64,000 bases of DNA, from NCBI RefSeq assembly GCF_027579695.1, contig NC_083577.1:34230698-34294697 (forward strand), in the 5' to 3' direction. This stretch comes from Neoarius graeffei. Its lineage: Eukaryota; Chordata; Actinopteri; Siluriformes; Ariidae. The first letter of the stretch is position 1; every line of letters begins with the position of its first letter. Both the position numbers and the translations under genes were made by a program. Below the pieces are notes generated by a model that did no database searches, was not told the origin of the DNA, and saw only the letters and a program-made list of their open reading frames with translations. Shown here piece after piece: positions 1-11,100 of the stretch.

Positions 1-180
1 AAGATCCGCACCAGGGTTCCTTTGGTCCGGACCGAGTCCGACCTTGCAGCTCGGTCTCGGTCCGCTTGTTTGGTCTGGACCAGAGCTCGGTGGTTTGTAT
101 TCAGACCAACCCAAAAGGTCCGGACCAAGGGAAATTTGGTTCGTTTGGTCTGGACCAAACAACGTAGGTGTGAATACGCC
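1..180. mobile_element. Partial MITE-like element rich in GGTCCGGACC motifs, cut by the window start
   Basis: The stretch repeats variants of ggtccggacc and ggtctggacc and ends in gtgtgaatacgcc, a pattern typical of terminal regions of fish non-autonomous DNA transposons. Only one end is inside the window, so termini and target duplication cannot be tested. The 101-codon open frame across it resembles no protein I know. Confidence 0.4.
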
Positions 181-327
181 ATAAGATTCCTGTTCTTGGC
201 TAGCAGGAGTGGAACCCAATGTGATCTTCTGCTGTTGTTGCTGAGATGCTTTTCTGCTCACCACGGTTGTAAAGAGTTGCTACAAGTTACTATATCCTTC
301 CTGACAGCTCGAACCAATCTGTGCTGA

Positions 328-442
328 GTTTCCCAAAAGCATTGTAGCACAAAGATCATCGTTAAATGGTAGAGTGAGCAGCACAATGAACGCTCTCTCT
401 CCTACTTAAGATGCTCTTAGCGTTAAGAGGCTTTTGGGAAAC
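328..442. mobile_element. 115-bp MITE with perfect 13-bp terminal inverted repeats
   Basis: GTTTCCCAAAAGC at 328-340 is matched by its exact reverse complement at 430-442. The interior (reading cattgtagcac, then agatgctcttagcg) resembles a short non-autonomous DNA element common in teleosts. I could not identify a clear target-site duplication. Superfamily is not assigned. Confidence 0.6.
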
Positions 443-445
443 CCA

Positions 446-833
446 CCACTGGCCTTTTACCTCTGACCTCTCCTATCAACAAGACGTTTCCACGCACAGA
501 ACTGTTGCTTACTCATTCAATGTTTTTTTTGTTTGTTTTTCGCACCATTCTGTGTAAACTCTAGAGACTGTTGTGTGTGTGTGTGAAAACCCCAAGAGAT
601 CAGCAGTTTCTGAAATACTCAAACCAGTCCATCTGGCACCAACACCCATGCCACAGTGAAAGTCACACTTTGAGATCACAGTTTTCCCCATTCTGATGTT
701 TGAAGTGAACATTAATTGAAGCTCTTGATTTGTATCTGCATGATTTTATGCATTGTGCTGCCGTCAAAGGATTGGCTGATTAGATAACCGTATAAAACAG
801 CAGGTGGATGGGTGTATCTAATAAAGTGGCCGG
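446..833 (+). repeat. Teleost interspersed repeat ending in taataaagtggccggtg
   Basis: I recognise this as a dispersed fish repeat: it contains cagcagtttctgaaatactc, a segment reading ctggcaccaacacccatgcc, and the end motif taataaagtggccggtg at about 814-830. The class (LINE tail or DNA element) is not clear from one copy. It carries no coding capacity. A TG-rich run follows. Confidence 0.55.
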
Positions 834-1029
834 TGTATGTGTGTGTGTAAGATATAAAAAGTGTATGATTGCAATTGTCATTAAGATAAAATGACAACTT
901 CTTTAAAGTTTGTAATGTTCTTAGGTACTGACAGAATGCACAGATTTAAATAACCGCACTGTGCCACAGAGCTGTGCATGCAGTTAAAGAAAGAACCTAA
1001 TACTCCAAGGCATGCTATTGACAGCAAGG

Positions 1030-1031
<2 letters not shown>

Positions 1032-1115
<84 letters not shown>
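1032..1115. repeat. Compound (CT)n(TA)n microsatellite
   Basis: About 31 bases of CT repeats run directly into about 52 bases of TA repeats. Several short open frames over it encode only LSLS, YIYI or RERE tracts and are low-complexity artefacts. Confidence 0.95.
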
Positions 1116-1122
<7 letters not shown>

Positions 1123-2808
1123 CCATGGCCCAGTATGTGAGGTGTAGGGTCCTGCCAGGTCAGAGAGGGTACAGTGGGCACCAGCTGTTTCATACACAGG
1201 GAGACAGAGGGTTAGCAGTGGGAGAGCAACTCAAAGTAAGGCATGAAGGCTTCTAGAGGCCAGCTGTGACACAATTGCACCTGCCCGGCACACACTTCCA
1301 CACCTGCCTTCTTTTCGACCGCTCACTCACTTCCACCACTCCTCTCACACCTGACCCCCCCTCTGGGCGCATAAATCTGCCGTGCTGGAAATCGCCTGCC
1401 CACTGGCTAGAGGCGCCCATGTGCAAACAGCTCGTATCTTCGACTACAGAGCGAGGCTAATACATGCTATAGGAACAATACTCCCTCCTTCTTCCCATTC
1501 CATCCACCTCCAACCCCCTCTCCAGCTAATTCACACTGGCAGGAAGACCTGTAAAAATCAATAGGGAAAATGTCCTGAAACAGCCAATCTAGCAACCATC
1601 TGCCCCCGGACTCAACTGAGACAAAGACCCATGTCCTCTGGGAAAATGCAGGGAGAGAGAGGAAGCACAACACACGTACAAACTCAATTACTCTCCACTG
1701 CTAAAACACTCTATCCTGCTGCAAAGGCAGGCTGAATGTTTTCACCAGAATCCACTCTGTCATAATGAGAACCTTATTAAAAGACAGTTAAGTTCACATA
1801 TTGTCAAGCCTCTTCAGAGTTCATGCACTCTGATTAATATATATTGCAGCCTAAACAAAAAGGTAAATGCAAATGTGAGTGGTCATTTATCTTTCGAAGA
1901 ACAGTGCGCAGCTATGGTTAATACAGTCACAGCAAGAACTGAGTCGAACCCAAAGCTAAAGTAGTTCTGCATACGAATCCCGTGGTATGATTTTGCTGTA
2001 TGTTATTATGTTTAAGCAATTAGAAACTGCAATTACAGTTATTGAAAATAACATTCCCTTTGCTGATTAAAGCTGTAGGCTAATTAAAATAACTCTGCTT
2101 TATTTCTTCTATCACTCAGACAATATTAATAGCTTTGCCCTATACTGTTAATTGATATTAAGCAGAAGTGTTTGGGGTACCAAAGTACTCATCAGAGACG
2201 TCAAACACAGACTGCAGGCATGAGTCAAGACAACAGTGTCAGTCACTGTACCTTTCCTTGTACTATCTACCCTCATACCTGTATATATGCTTTACATGGT
2301 GAGAAATTGATTTCAGGCACACAGTTAGACCTTAAGGACCACTACTGTACTTTACCCTTACTGTACTGTAATTATTAACATATTATTCTAAGCTTTTTAA
2401 GGTAATATGTGAGCGGTACACTTTATTCCCCTTTCAAGTTAAAGTAAAAGATACACGCTAAAGGTATGAAAGACGCACCCTTCAAGGTACCAGTCCAGTG
2501 ACAAGGAATGGTACAGAGTGTGTTCTTTGTATTAGTCTGATAAATCAGCTTCCCCTAACAACACACACTGCAGGATATACTGTAGTTACCTGGATTCTCA
2601 GACATCGGAGTAGTCAGGTGAAAAAGTGTGTGCTTGGCCTAGTTTTTCTTTCTTCATTGGAAGTGAGATATGTGACAAACATGACAAAACGCAACTGGCC
2701 TGTACATTTATGCGGCCATGTGCAAACCAGATAACGGCAACATTCTGCAAAAAGTCCTATGTTCAAGCAAGACGGCCAACACAAAAGTCCACTCACATTT
2801 TAGTTGTT
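1116..2808. other. Upstream non-coding DNA, no gene recognised
   Basis: This is moderately AT-rich sequence with short frames only, none with recognisable protein similarity or splice context. Around 2430-2490 a segment (ggtacactttattccc, then ctaaaggtat) resembles the MITE-like block at 3630-3885. Nothing else stands out. Confidence 0.6.
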
Positions 2809-2822
2809 ATAACCCTCAATCC

Positions 2823-3193
2823 GGCGGCACGGTGGTGTAGTGGTTAGCGCTGTCGCCTCACAGCAAGAAGGTCCTGGGTTCGAGCCCCGTGGCCGGTGAG
2901 GGCCTTTCTGTGTGGAGTTTGCATGTTCTCCCCGTGTCCGCGTGGGTTTCCTCCGGGTGCTCCGGTTTCCCCCACAGTCCAAAGACATGCAGGTTAGGTT
3001 AACCGGTGACTCTAAATTGAGCGTAGGTGTGAATGTGAGTGTGAATGGTTGTCTGTGTCTATGTGTCAGCCCTGTGATGACCTGGCGACTTGTCCAGGGT
3101 GTACCCCGCCTTTCGCCCGTAGTCAGCTGGGATAGGCTCCAGCTTGCCTGCGACCCTGTAGAAGGATAAAGCGGCTAGAGATAATGAGATGAG
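2823..3193 (+). mobile_element. Full-length Mermaid-like tRNA-derived SINE
   Basis: The tRNA-type head carries an A-box-like ggtgtagtgg and a B box ggttcgagcccc. The long conserved body includes cagtccaaagacatgcaggt and ctgggataggctccagcttg, and the tail is gataatgagatgaga. A perfect 14-bp target-site duplication, ataaccctcaatcc, occurs at 2809-2822 and 3194-3207, which fixes the ends. It is expected to be transcribed by RNA polymerase III and mobilised by a partner LINE. Confidence 0.93.
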
Positions 3194-3207
3194 ATAACCC
3201 TCAATCC

Positions 3208-3629
3208 ATTACTATTTAGATCTTCGAAAGAGTGTGACATTTGTGCTGTCTAACGTAGCCACCTGCACGGCTTTAGTTTAGAAAATCCCTTGGCTTAAAT
3301 GTGCTATGTAAATAAAAATACTAGAAAGTTTAAATTCTTGAATATGTTTTTTAAGGTTTACACAAAATCAATAACCTTCAGTAGTGATTGTCAGCTTTAC
3401 TGTGGCCTAAGGGTGTCGTCAGTTTTGGAATTGTCCATTACAAACCAACAACCAGATCAATACTATAAATCAATATGACCAATGACGTAACATGAGCTAA
3501 TAACGCTGTAGATGAAGGAGCGTATTAGATGAAAAGTTGAAATACAGTAGCCTTTATGTCTCTTTCTTTATGCGCTTTTATAACCTGTAGCATATTTCTG
3601 AAGGATATGAAAGGCAGTGTTATATTACA
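3208..3629. other. Non-coding spacer, nothing recognised
   Basis: Plain AT-rich sequence between a SINE and a MITE-like block. I see no ORF, tRNA or repeat structure in it. Confidence 0.55.
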
Positions 3630-3885
3630 CTCTCAGAAAAAAAAGGGTATTGAACTGTACCTTTCCTTTCACTGGGGTACTGGGGTATAATATGTCTTAT
3701 GGGTATATGTTTTACCTGGAATGATGAAACTTGGTGCATCTTTAAAGTATTACTCAAAAAGCTAACAAAAATAAGGTTCAATTGTATACCTTAAATATTT
3801 TAAAGGTACACTTTCTTGACATCACCATGTAAAACATACATGCTAAAGGTACATGTACCCTAACTACTGTACTAAAAAGTATGTC
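3630..3885. repeat. MITE-like interspersed repeat next to the satellite
   Basis: The block begins near cactctcagaaaaaaaaggg and carries repeated short motifs of the form ggta/tacc, such as aaaggtaca. This resembles a fish non-autonomous DNA element. Its right end appears interrupted by the satellite array at about 3886. Boundaries are approximate. Confidence 0.4.
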
Positions 3886-6400
3886 CAAATAGTATGCACC
3901 ATATAATATAAAAGTATGTGTAGTATGCACCATATGATAAAAAGCATGTGTATTATGCGCTATATGATTTTTTTTAAAAGTATGCATGGTATGCACCATA
4001 TGATAAAAAGTATGTGTAGTATGCACCATATGATAAAAAATATGTTTAATATGCACCATATGATTAAAAAGTATGCATAGTATGCACCATATGATAAAAA
4101 AGTATATGTAGTATGCACCATATGATAAATGTATAGTATACACCATATAATAAAAAAGTATATGTAGTATGCACCATATGATAAAAGTATGTATAGTATG
4201 GACCATATGATAAAGTATGTGTAGTATGCACCATATAATAAAAAGTATATGTAGTATGCACAATATATTTTTTTAAAGTATGTGAAGTATGCACCATATG
4301 ATTAAAAAGTATGTACCATATGATTTTTTAAAAAGTATGTGTGGTATGCACTATATGATTTTTAAAATCGTATGTGTAGTATGCACTATATAATAAAAAA
4401 GTATGTGTAGTATGAACCATATGATAAAAGTGTGTATAGTATGCACCATATAATAAGTATATGTAGTATGCACCATATGATTTTTAAAAAAAGTATGTGT
4501 AGTATGCACCACATAATAAAAAAGTATGTGTAGTATGCACCATATGATAAAAGTATGTATAGTATGCACTATATAATAAAAAAGTATGTGTAGTATGCAC
4601 CATATGATAAGTGTGTATAGTATGCACTATATAATAAAAAAGTATGTGTAGTATGAACCATATGATTTTTAAAAAAGTATGTGTAGTATGCACTATATAA
4701 TAAAGTATGTGCAGTATGAACCATATGATAAAAGTATATATAGTATGCACCATATAATAAGTATATGTAGTATGCACTATATGATTTTTTTAAAAAGTAT
4801 GTATAGTATGGACCATATGATAAAGTATGTCTAGTATGCACCATATAATAGAAAGTATATGTAGTATGCACAATATATTTTTTAAAGTATGTGAAGTATG
4901 CACCATATGATTAAAAAGTATGTATAGTATGTACCATATGATTTTTAAAAAAGTATGTGTAGTATGCACTATATGATTTTTAAAAACGTATGTGTAGTAT
5001 GCACCATATAATAAAAAAGTATGTGTAGTATGAACCATATGATAAAAGTGTGTATAGTATGCACCATATAATAAGTATATGTAGTATGCACCATATGATT
5101 TTTAAAAAAAGTATATGTAGTATGCACCACATAATAAAAAAGTATGTGTAGTATGCACCATATGATAAAAGTATGTATAGTATGCACTATATAATAAAAA
5201 AGTATGTGTAGTATGCACCATATGATAAGTGTGTATAGTATGCACTATATAATAAAAAAGTATGTGTAGTATGAACCATATGATTTTTAAAAAAGTATGT
5301 GTAGTATGCACTATATAATAAAGTATGTGCAGTATGAACCATATGATAAAAGTATATATAGTATGCACCATATAATAAGTATATGTAGTATGCACTATAT
5401 GATTTTTTTTAAAAGTATGTGTAGTATGCACCATATGATTTTTTTAAAGAAGTATTTATAATATGCACCATATAATAAAATAGTATGTGTAGTATGCACC
5501 ATATGATTTTTAAAAACGTATGTGTAGTATGCACCATATAATAAAGTATGTGCAGTATGAACCATATGATAAAAGTATATATAGTATGCACCATATAATA
5601 AGTATATGTAGTATGCACTATATGATTTTTTTTAAAAGTATGTGTAGTATGCACCATATGATTTTTTTAAAGAAGTATTTATAGTATGCACCATATAATA
5701 AAATAGTATGTGTAGTATGCACCATATGATAAGTGTGTATAGTATGCACCATATATGTGTAGTATGCACTATATGATTTTTTTAAAGTATGTATAGTATG
5801 CACCATATGATTTTTTTAAAGAAGTATTTATAGTATGCACCATATAATAAAATAGTATGTGTAGTATGCACCATATAATAAAAAAGTATGTGAAGTATGC
5901 ACCATATAATAAAGTATGTGTAGTATGCACCATATGATTTTCAAAAAAGTATGTGTAGTATGCACTATATGATAAAAGTGTGTATAGTATGCACCATATA
6001 TGTGTAGTATGCACCATATGATTTTTTTAAAGAAGTATTTATAGTATGCACCATATAATAAAATAGTATGTGTAGTATGCACCATATAATAAAAAAGTAT
6101 GTGAAGTATGCACCATATAATAAAGTATGTGTAGTATGCACCATATGATTTTCAAAAAAATATGTGTAGTATGCACTATGATAAAGTGTAGTATGCATTA
6201 TATGATTAAAAAGTGTGTAGTATGCACCGTATGATTTTTTTTAAAGTAGCATGCGTAGTATGCACTATATGATAAAAAGTGTGTAGTATGCACCGTATGA
6301 TTTTCAAAAAAGTATATGTAGTATGCACTATATGATAAAAAAAAATGTGCAGTATGCACCATACGATTTTAAAAAGTATGCGTAGTACGCACCCTATGAT
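3886..6400. repeat. AT-rich satellite array with ~30-bp unit and higher-order repeats
   Basis: The array is built from variants of gtatgtgtagtatgcaccat followed by atgataaaaa or a T-rich linker, with unit length varying around 20-35 bp. Larger repeats lie on top. A unit of about 610-618 bp starting at about 4190 is copied from about 4800 to 5410: the rare variant ggaccatatgataaag recurs at about 4200 and 4810, and cacaatatat at about 4259 and 4869. A unit of about 211 bp starting near 5823 recurs near 6034. CATATG occurs in most units. Minus-strand frames reading VHTTHTF or YGAYYTYF arise because the monomer lacks stops in some frames. Confidence 0.95.
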
Positions 6401-6640
6401 AAATAGAGTAAGTCATGCAGTAGGGAAGTGTGCGGTTTGGGATGCAACCTACGCAACTTTTTGTTTTTTAATATTATTTCCGGTTAGGAAGTCGTCCTGA
6501 AACGCTTCTCTTTAAGAGCTCTGCAAAATGCAACTGCTCCCCCCGACTCTGCTGTCAGATTCGTGGTTGTGTGTCAAAATAAAAAGGGATATATTAAGAA
6601 GAAATGTAAGATTATCCGGTTATCAGATGTTTTCAATTAC
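6401..6640. other. Transition from satellite to promoter region
   Basis: Mixed-composition sequence between the last degenerate satellite units and the GC-richer promoter. It contains gtgtgcggtttgggatgcaa but no gene. Upstream enhancer function cannot be judged from the sequence. Confidence 0.5.
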
Positions 6641-7112
6641 CATATCAGAGGGAAGTGAGTGTGTAGCCTCGCTCTCAGCTCAGCGGCCGTTGTGTCCGAG
6701 GCGAGCGCGCCGAGGCTCTTATATACCCCTCTAAAAATAGCTCACCTTTCACTGCCTAGTACGGCCTGATTGGCAGCTCGGCCACACCAATCGCGCTTCG
6801 GTATTCAAATCTAGTCCCGCCTCTTTGCCTATTTTAGCGCCGCCTCCATTGGGTGCCGGCAAGATCGTCAGCCCCATTTACTTTATATGGTCACGCACGG
6901 AATTGATTGACAGCAGACGCCACGCCCCTTTCGCGAGTTGCTCGGCTTCCTCTTACTCGCCAGAGACGGCTAAAGCCCGAGCAACTTGGCTGCTGCTGCT
7001 GCTCAATCGCGGCTGTGAAGCGACCTGGATTTACAGTGTGGAGATGCGGAATTAGGTGGCCGGTTCTTTCCCCGGGCCAGCAGCGCAGAACAGAACAGGG
7101 ATTGCAATTTAA
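6641..7112 (+). promoter_or_regulatory. klf7: Putative klf7 promoter: CpG-rich, three CCAAT boxes, MEF2-type site
   Basis: The stretch before the first coding exon is richer in CpG than its surroundings. CCAAT boxes, the NF-Y type, lie at 6769-6773 (reverse), 6787-6791 (forward) and 6848-6852 (reverse). CTAAAAATAG at 6731-6740 fits the MEF2 consensus YTAWWWWTAR. CTTTATATGG at 6881-6890 is one base off a CArG box. CACGCCCC at about 6921 is a GC/CACCC-type site that a KLF or Sp factor could bind. A TATA-like ttatataccc lies at about 6719. The start of transcription is not visible. I infer it falls between about 6720 and 7110. Confidence 0.6.
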
Positions 7113-7292
7113 ATGACACGACCATATTTTTTTTTCTCCCTAAACAACAACAACAGCAACAATAATTTGCAGAGTTTGACCCGCTGTGCAGCAGTTAGTT
7201 TATTTTTCAGATCTGTACAAATTGCACGGTTTTCCCCGGAGCGCGCGCCGGTCACGGATCTGAAGAGTTGTTGTTGTTGTTGTTTCCACTGA
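7113..7292 (+). other. Upstream ORF in the klf7 5' leader (59 codons plus stop)
   Basis: ATG at 7113 opens a frame through TGA at 7290-7292. It is out of frame with the klf7 start at 7369 and ends 76 bases before it. Its start context is weak (T at -3, A at +4), while the klf7 start has A at -3 and G at +4, so leaky scanning past the uORF is expected. The predicted peptide has F-, N- and C-rich runs from homopolymer and (TGT)n tracts and resembles no family. It matters only if transcription begins upstream of 7113. Confidence 0.45.
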
Positions 7293-7368
7293 TTTTTTTT
7301 TTTTTTGGAGAAGCGGGTGATATTTCGGTTATCACGGAATCAAATTGTCTTTCTTGAGAGACCCAAAA

Positions 7369-7470
7369 ATGGACGTGCTGGCGAATTACAGTATCTTTCA
7401 GGAACTTCAGCTGGTCCATGACACGGGCTACTTCTCAGCGATGCCGTCGCTGGAGGAGAACTGGCAGCAG
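7369..7470 (+). CDS. klf7: klf7 coding exon 1 (residues 1-34)
   Basis: This exon encodes the start of Krüppel-like factor 7, a nuclear zinc-finger transcription factor that in vertebrates binds CACCC/GC boxes and acts in neuronal differentiation and axon growth. The translation, beginning [16 protein letters not shown], matches the nearly invariant KLF6/KLF7 N terminus. Positions 5-6 read AN, near the AS of human KLF7 and unlike KLF6. The peptide is part of the acidic, hydrophobic activation domain. The start is chosen because it gives the family N terminus and has a strong context (acccaaaaATGG). The exon ends in cag at 7470 before gtgagc, in phase 0. A 36.6-kb intron follows, as is usual for KLF7 genes. 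Confidence 0.97.
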
Positions 7471-7653
7471 GTGAGCGAGTGCGCGTGCGCGCGGGAGTAA
7501 GTGCGTTACTATGGCGCCTTAGTTACGGGCTACGTCTCGAATCTGCGACGGCTGTACCGAACAGTAAACATGCTAACCGGTAGTGATGGCGTACTTTCAC
7601 TAAACACCCACTCAGAGGGCGTGAAGTTCGCCTAAACAGAATTGAACCACCAC

Positions 7654-7693
<40 letters not shown>

Positions 7694-7879
7694 GCTCGGT
7701 TCGGTGAATCAGGCGGAGCGCGAACACCACGCTGGTTCCGGTGTTTCCAAAACACAGCGCGCGCCTCTCTATGGTGCGCTCGTGCCACACTGCTGGTCAA
7801 CCTTTTTGGACTTTGTTTGTTTGTTTGTTTGTTTCTCAGCATAAACAGCTGTTTATTTTTAATCTGGTCAATGGTGATG
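7471..7879 (+). other. klf7: Start of klf7 intron 1, with (ATT)n
   Basis: The donor gtgagc is followed by GC-rich sequence continuing the CpG-rich zone. An (ATT)n run lies at about 7652-7693 and (TTTG)n at about 7814-7833. No further exon is visible here. Confidence 0.6.
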
Positions 7880-8140
7880 CTTGTAGGCGCGCGCCCGAGA
7901 GTGTAAAGGCTCGTTTCTCTGCTTCTTCTTCTTGTTGTTGTTGTTGTTGTTGTTCTGGCTGCTGTGGGGTCTCCATTGCTCCCTGTCTTTCACTTTCATG
8001 TCCTCTGTCACCACACATCCATGTATCTCCTCTTTGGCCTTCCTTGTTTTCATGTGCCTGGCAACTCCATCCTCAACATGCCCTGCATCTCTTCTCAGGA
8101 TGTGCCCATACCATCTCAATGACTCCTGGATGCACATCTG
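7880..8140 (-). pseudogene. LINE reverse-transcriptase C-terminal fragment
   Basis: The minus-strand translation contains IQESLRWYGHILRRDAGHVE followed downstream by EDMKVKDREQWRP. This matches the usual end of non-LTR retrotransposon pol proteins, where an LRWYGHVxRR-type motif is followed by an M-x(n)-DRxxWR segment. The spacing is shortened and an NNNNN/KKKK tract from (TTG)n replaces the end, so it is a dead remnant. It lies only about 0.4 kb into intron 1, antisense to klf7. The LINE clade cannot be fixed from this piece. Confidence 0.5.
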
Positions 8141-8169
8141 TCCAGCTGCTGTGTTTCCAGTTTAAGTAA

Positions 8170-11100
8170 ATGACCGCCAGTTAGGATTCAGACTGAATCC
8201 TGTGTGATGGAGAAGCATGCAAAGTAGCATATTGCGTTTTTACTGGCGAGTCACCAGATCATCCTGTCCTGCACAGCCTTTCGGTCATACCATATACCCG
8301 AGTGAACCAGCCGGTTCAACTGAACACAGAGAGAGGAGTGCACATGGTGAAATGAACGCCTTGTAGACGAGCCCTTTTTGTTGTTCTAAACCTTAGGAGT
8401 GATGTTTGATTAATTTCTGCTCGCCTCTGTGCTCTATAGAATATGTTTGAAATGTGCATCGCATCGCATCGCATCACATCCCCCTGCACGTTCCTCCTCG
8501 TTTTAGACCGAAGGCTGTGAATTGAAATCAGGATTGAATTCCTAGTCTAGTTTATGATTAACCCAAAATTCATAATTTGGTATCGGATCCTGATGGCTAG
8601 GATTCATAATCTGGATGGAGCCAGCTGATTGCCATTCCATGTGCTTGACTGCAGGGGGAAACAGCTAGTGGGGGTGTGTGTGAGAGAGAAGTTAAAAGAA
8701 CATCTAGGAGGGTCTCCCTTTAAACCTGCTTGCACGCGTGTGCGCTCACACACTCCGGCACCAGCTGTGCTCTAGTAGGGGTGATCTGAACCCTTACGAC
8801 AGTGATTAGTACACAGCCTGGTCTCCTTCATCTGTTCATCCTCACATCTTTGATGTATCAAACAATAGATAGAGTAATTAGCCAATGACTTAAATGTGCA
8901 GGTGTGTGTGTGTGTTGATAGTCAATTAGTGGCACACGCACACATGGGCTTGCAGTTTTTGCCTACTGCTGTACATCAATTTGTATATTAGAGTATCAGT
9001 GGTTTGTGTGTGTGCATGTCAGAGAAAGCCTTTCTGTTTTGTTTTTTTTTTAAAGTATGATGTTAAACTGGCATTCCAGTTCACCTGCTGATTTACACTT
9101 CCCAAATTCAGGAAGAAGGAGGCAATGGAAGCAATAAATGCAGGCGTGTTTACGCACACCGAGGACCATATAATACATCTAGTGATGACTGGAAAGGAAA
9201 CATTGAGCTGTAATCTCATCTCTTTTGACATGTTTTCTCACCCTTGGCACATACTGTTGGGTGAACATGTGATATGGCTTGGGAGGAAAAGGGAAGCAGT
9301 ATCTTGGCAGTGGGACAATAAAGTGCCGTGAGATAGTGAAAGGAAGAAAAGGCCTTGCTGGGCTGACAGGTGAATAAAAGAGGTGGTGGAATGGCCGTGC
9401 TGTAAAAATCTGATGCTTTTACTGGCAGTGATGGCTTGATAGTGTGACTTCAGATCTTCCAGGGAAGGGAAATGTCCTTTAACCCAGGAACAAGATACAT
9501 GGACACTCTCGTTCCAGGGTGAGTGGCGCATGAATCAGTCCCTAATGGGCACGATAGGGGTGAATTAAGTTTCAGGGCTGGGCAGCAGAGGAAGGAGGGC
9601 AAATGTGGGCGAAGCGCTATACGACTATGATAAAGTCCTCACAGGACCTGACGTGCACCACATCCATTCCCCTAACGGGACTGGCGGCTGATGGCAACAC
9701 CCCCCACCCCCCTCCTCCTTGAACAAAGACGCCATCTCTCACTGTCAAGAGAAGACAGGAAAGCAAGAGGCAGTGAAAGACCGAGCTAAACGGCTCGGTG
9801 TAATTACAGCACGCTAGCATTTTTTTTTTTTTTTTCGCAACGAAGGTCGGGATTAGTTCAGCAGTGACCCACAAGGAAGGTTAATTCAAAGAGCGGCTGT
9901 TTGCTCAACAAGGGGGCCCCTGTTGTCTCTTGTTCCCTTCCCCTAGTAGCACCACCCAGAGGGGTCCTCTGAGCTCCACACTAGAGGCAGTCAGGACAGG
10001 TGGAGAAGTCTGGGGAATCACTCTGTGGAGGTAAACAACACCATTAGAAGCAAGCATGGCAGTCTGGCCAATTAGCAAGGATCACCTGAGAGACTGATTG
10101 TGGGTGCGTACGTGTGTGAAGAGGAGGGGGTGTTTATCTGCGTCCATCCATCTGTCTCACATGAGCCAGGAAGTCAGTAATGGTTAGTCGTCTTTTAGAT
10201 GTTTTTGTTTGGTTGCGTGGGTTTTTTTTTTTTTTTTTTTTTTGAATTGGCTGTCCGAAAAATGGGTCACCCTACATCAGTTTGTCTTCCATGCCTGGCA
10301 GAGCTGTCTCTCAAATTTGCCTCGTTTTCATCTCTGTGGTTGTTTCGAAGCCGTCTATTTAGAAACAGTGAGGAATTCAAAGCTTCTTATCTGCTTTTGT
10401 TTCTCGGAGCATTATTTAAGGTGTGTAGGCCGGGTCCTACTGAAAAGCATGTTGCAGCAAGTGGTTATCCAATGCCAGAAGTCCTGTTTGTCCTGAAAAA
10501 TCCCTGCAATAAGATGGTGATAGACATGAAACCTGGTGGCTCCACTGGTTTTACCACCTGTTCCATTAACACCTTTTGTAGGTGTGTCACAAAGGGGCTT
10601 GATTTGGCTGAGCAGGTTACATTGTGTCCAACTATAAACCTTGACAGGAAGCAGAACTTAAGGCTTTCTATTAATGCAGTTCTTCCACATCATACCACAC
10701 ATCATGCTTTTGAACTGGTGCGTCTTGGTGTAGGGTCATGTAACCCCACGAACCAGGCCACAGACAGCCATCACAGGGCAAAGACAGCACATGGCCTCAT
10801 CCAGGGAGTTCTGTCTGTCCCAGAGAAGCCAAGTTTGACAAGATAATGAATCACCCTGCATACATATTCCGCTCTGCAGTTTTTCACATTTCACAGCCCA
10901 GTAACTCTCAGAACGGTGGCAGTGGGGTAGGAGAAAGCCAAGTGTAAGAGCATCCGATACCATTAAAAATACATTCAAATGGAGTTCAGATATGCTTCCG
11001 TGTTTCTAATGCTGTCATAAACCATAAACTTGTTCTCCTTTAGCCACCTCCCTTGATTCTGTGCCTTGTAGGCTTGTGTCCAGGCAGTGTCTTGCTTTAA

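Noticed and set aside
2823..2895. Possible functional tRNA gene
   Set aside because: The A- and B-box-like motifs are the tRNA-derived head of the SINE; there is no complete cloverleaf, and the same sequence occurs at five other sites.
3778..6198. Many overlapping minus-strand ORFs of 62-161 codons reading VHTTHTF and YGAYYTYF
   Set aside because: They are translations of the satellite monomer in shifting frames. Unit length varies, so no frame is kept, and there are no start or splice signals.
3886..6400. CRISPR-like array
   Set aside because: Units are contiguous and related throughout, with no unique spacers, and the genome is eukaryotic.
10199..10846. 215-codon plus-strand ORF in intron 1
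   Set aside because: It starts in a poly(T) tract, has no recognisable domain and no splice partner, and lies in AT/GC-mixed unique DNA where chance frames of this size are plausible.
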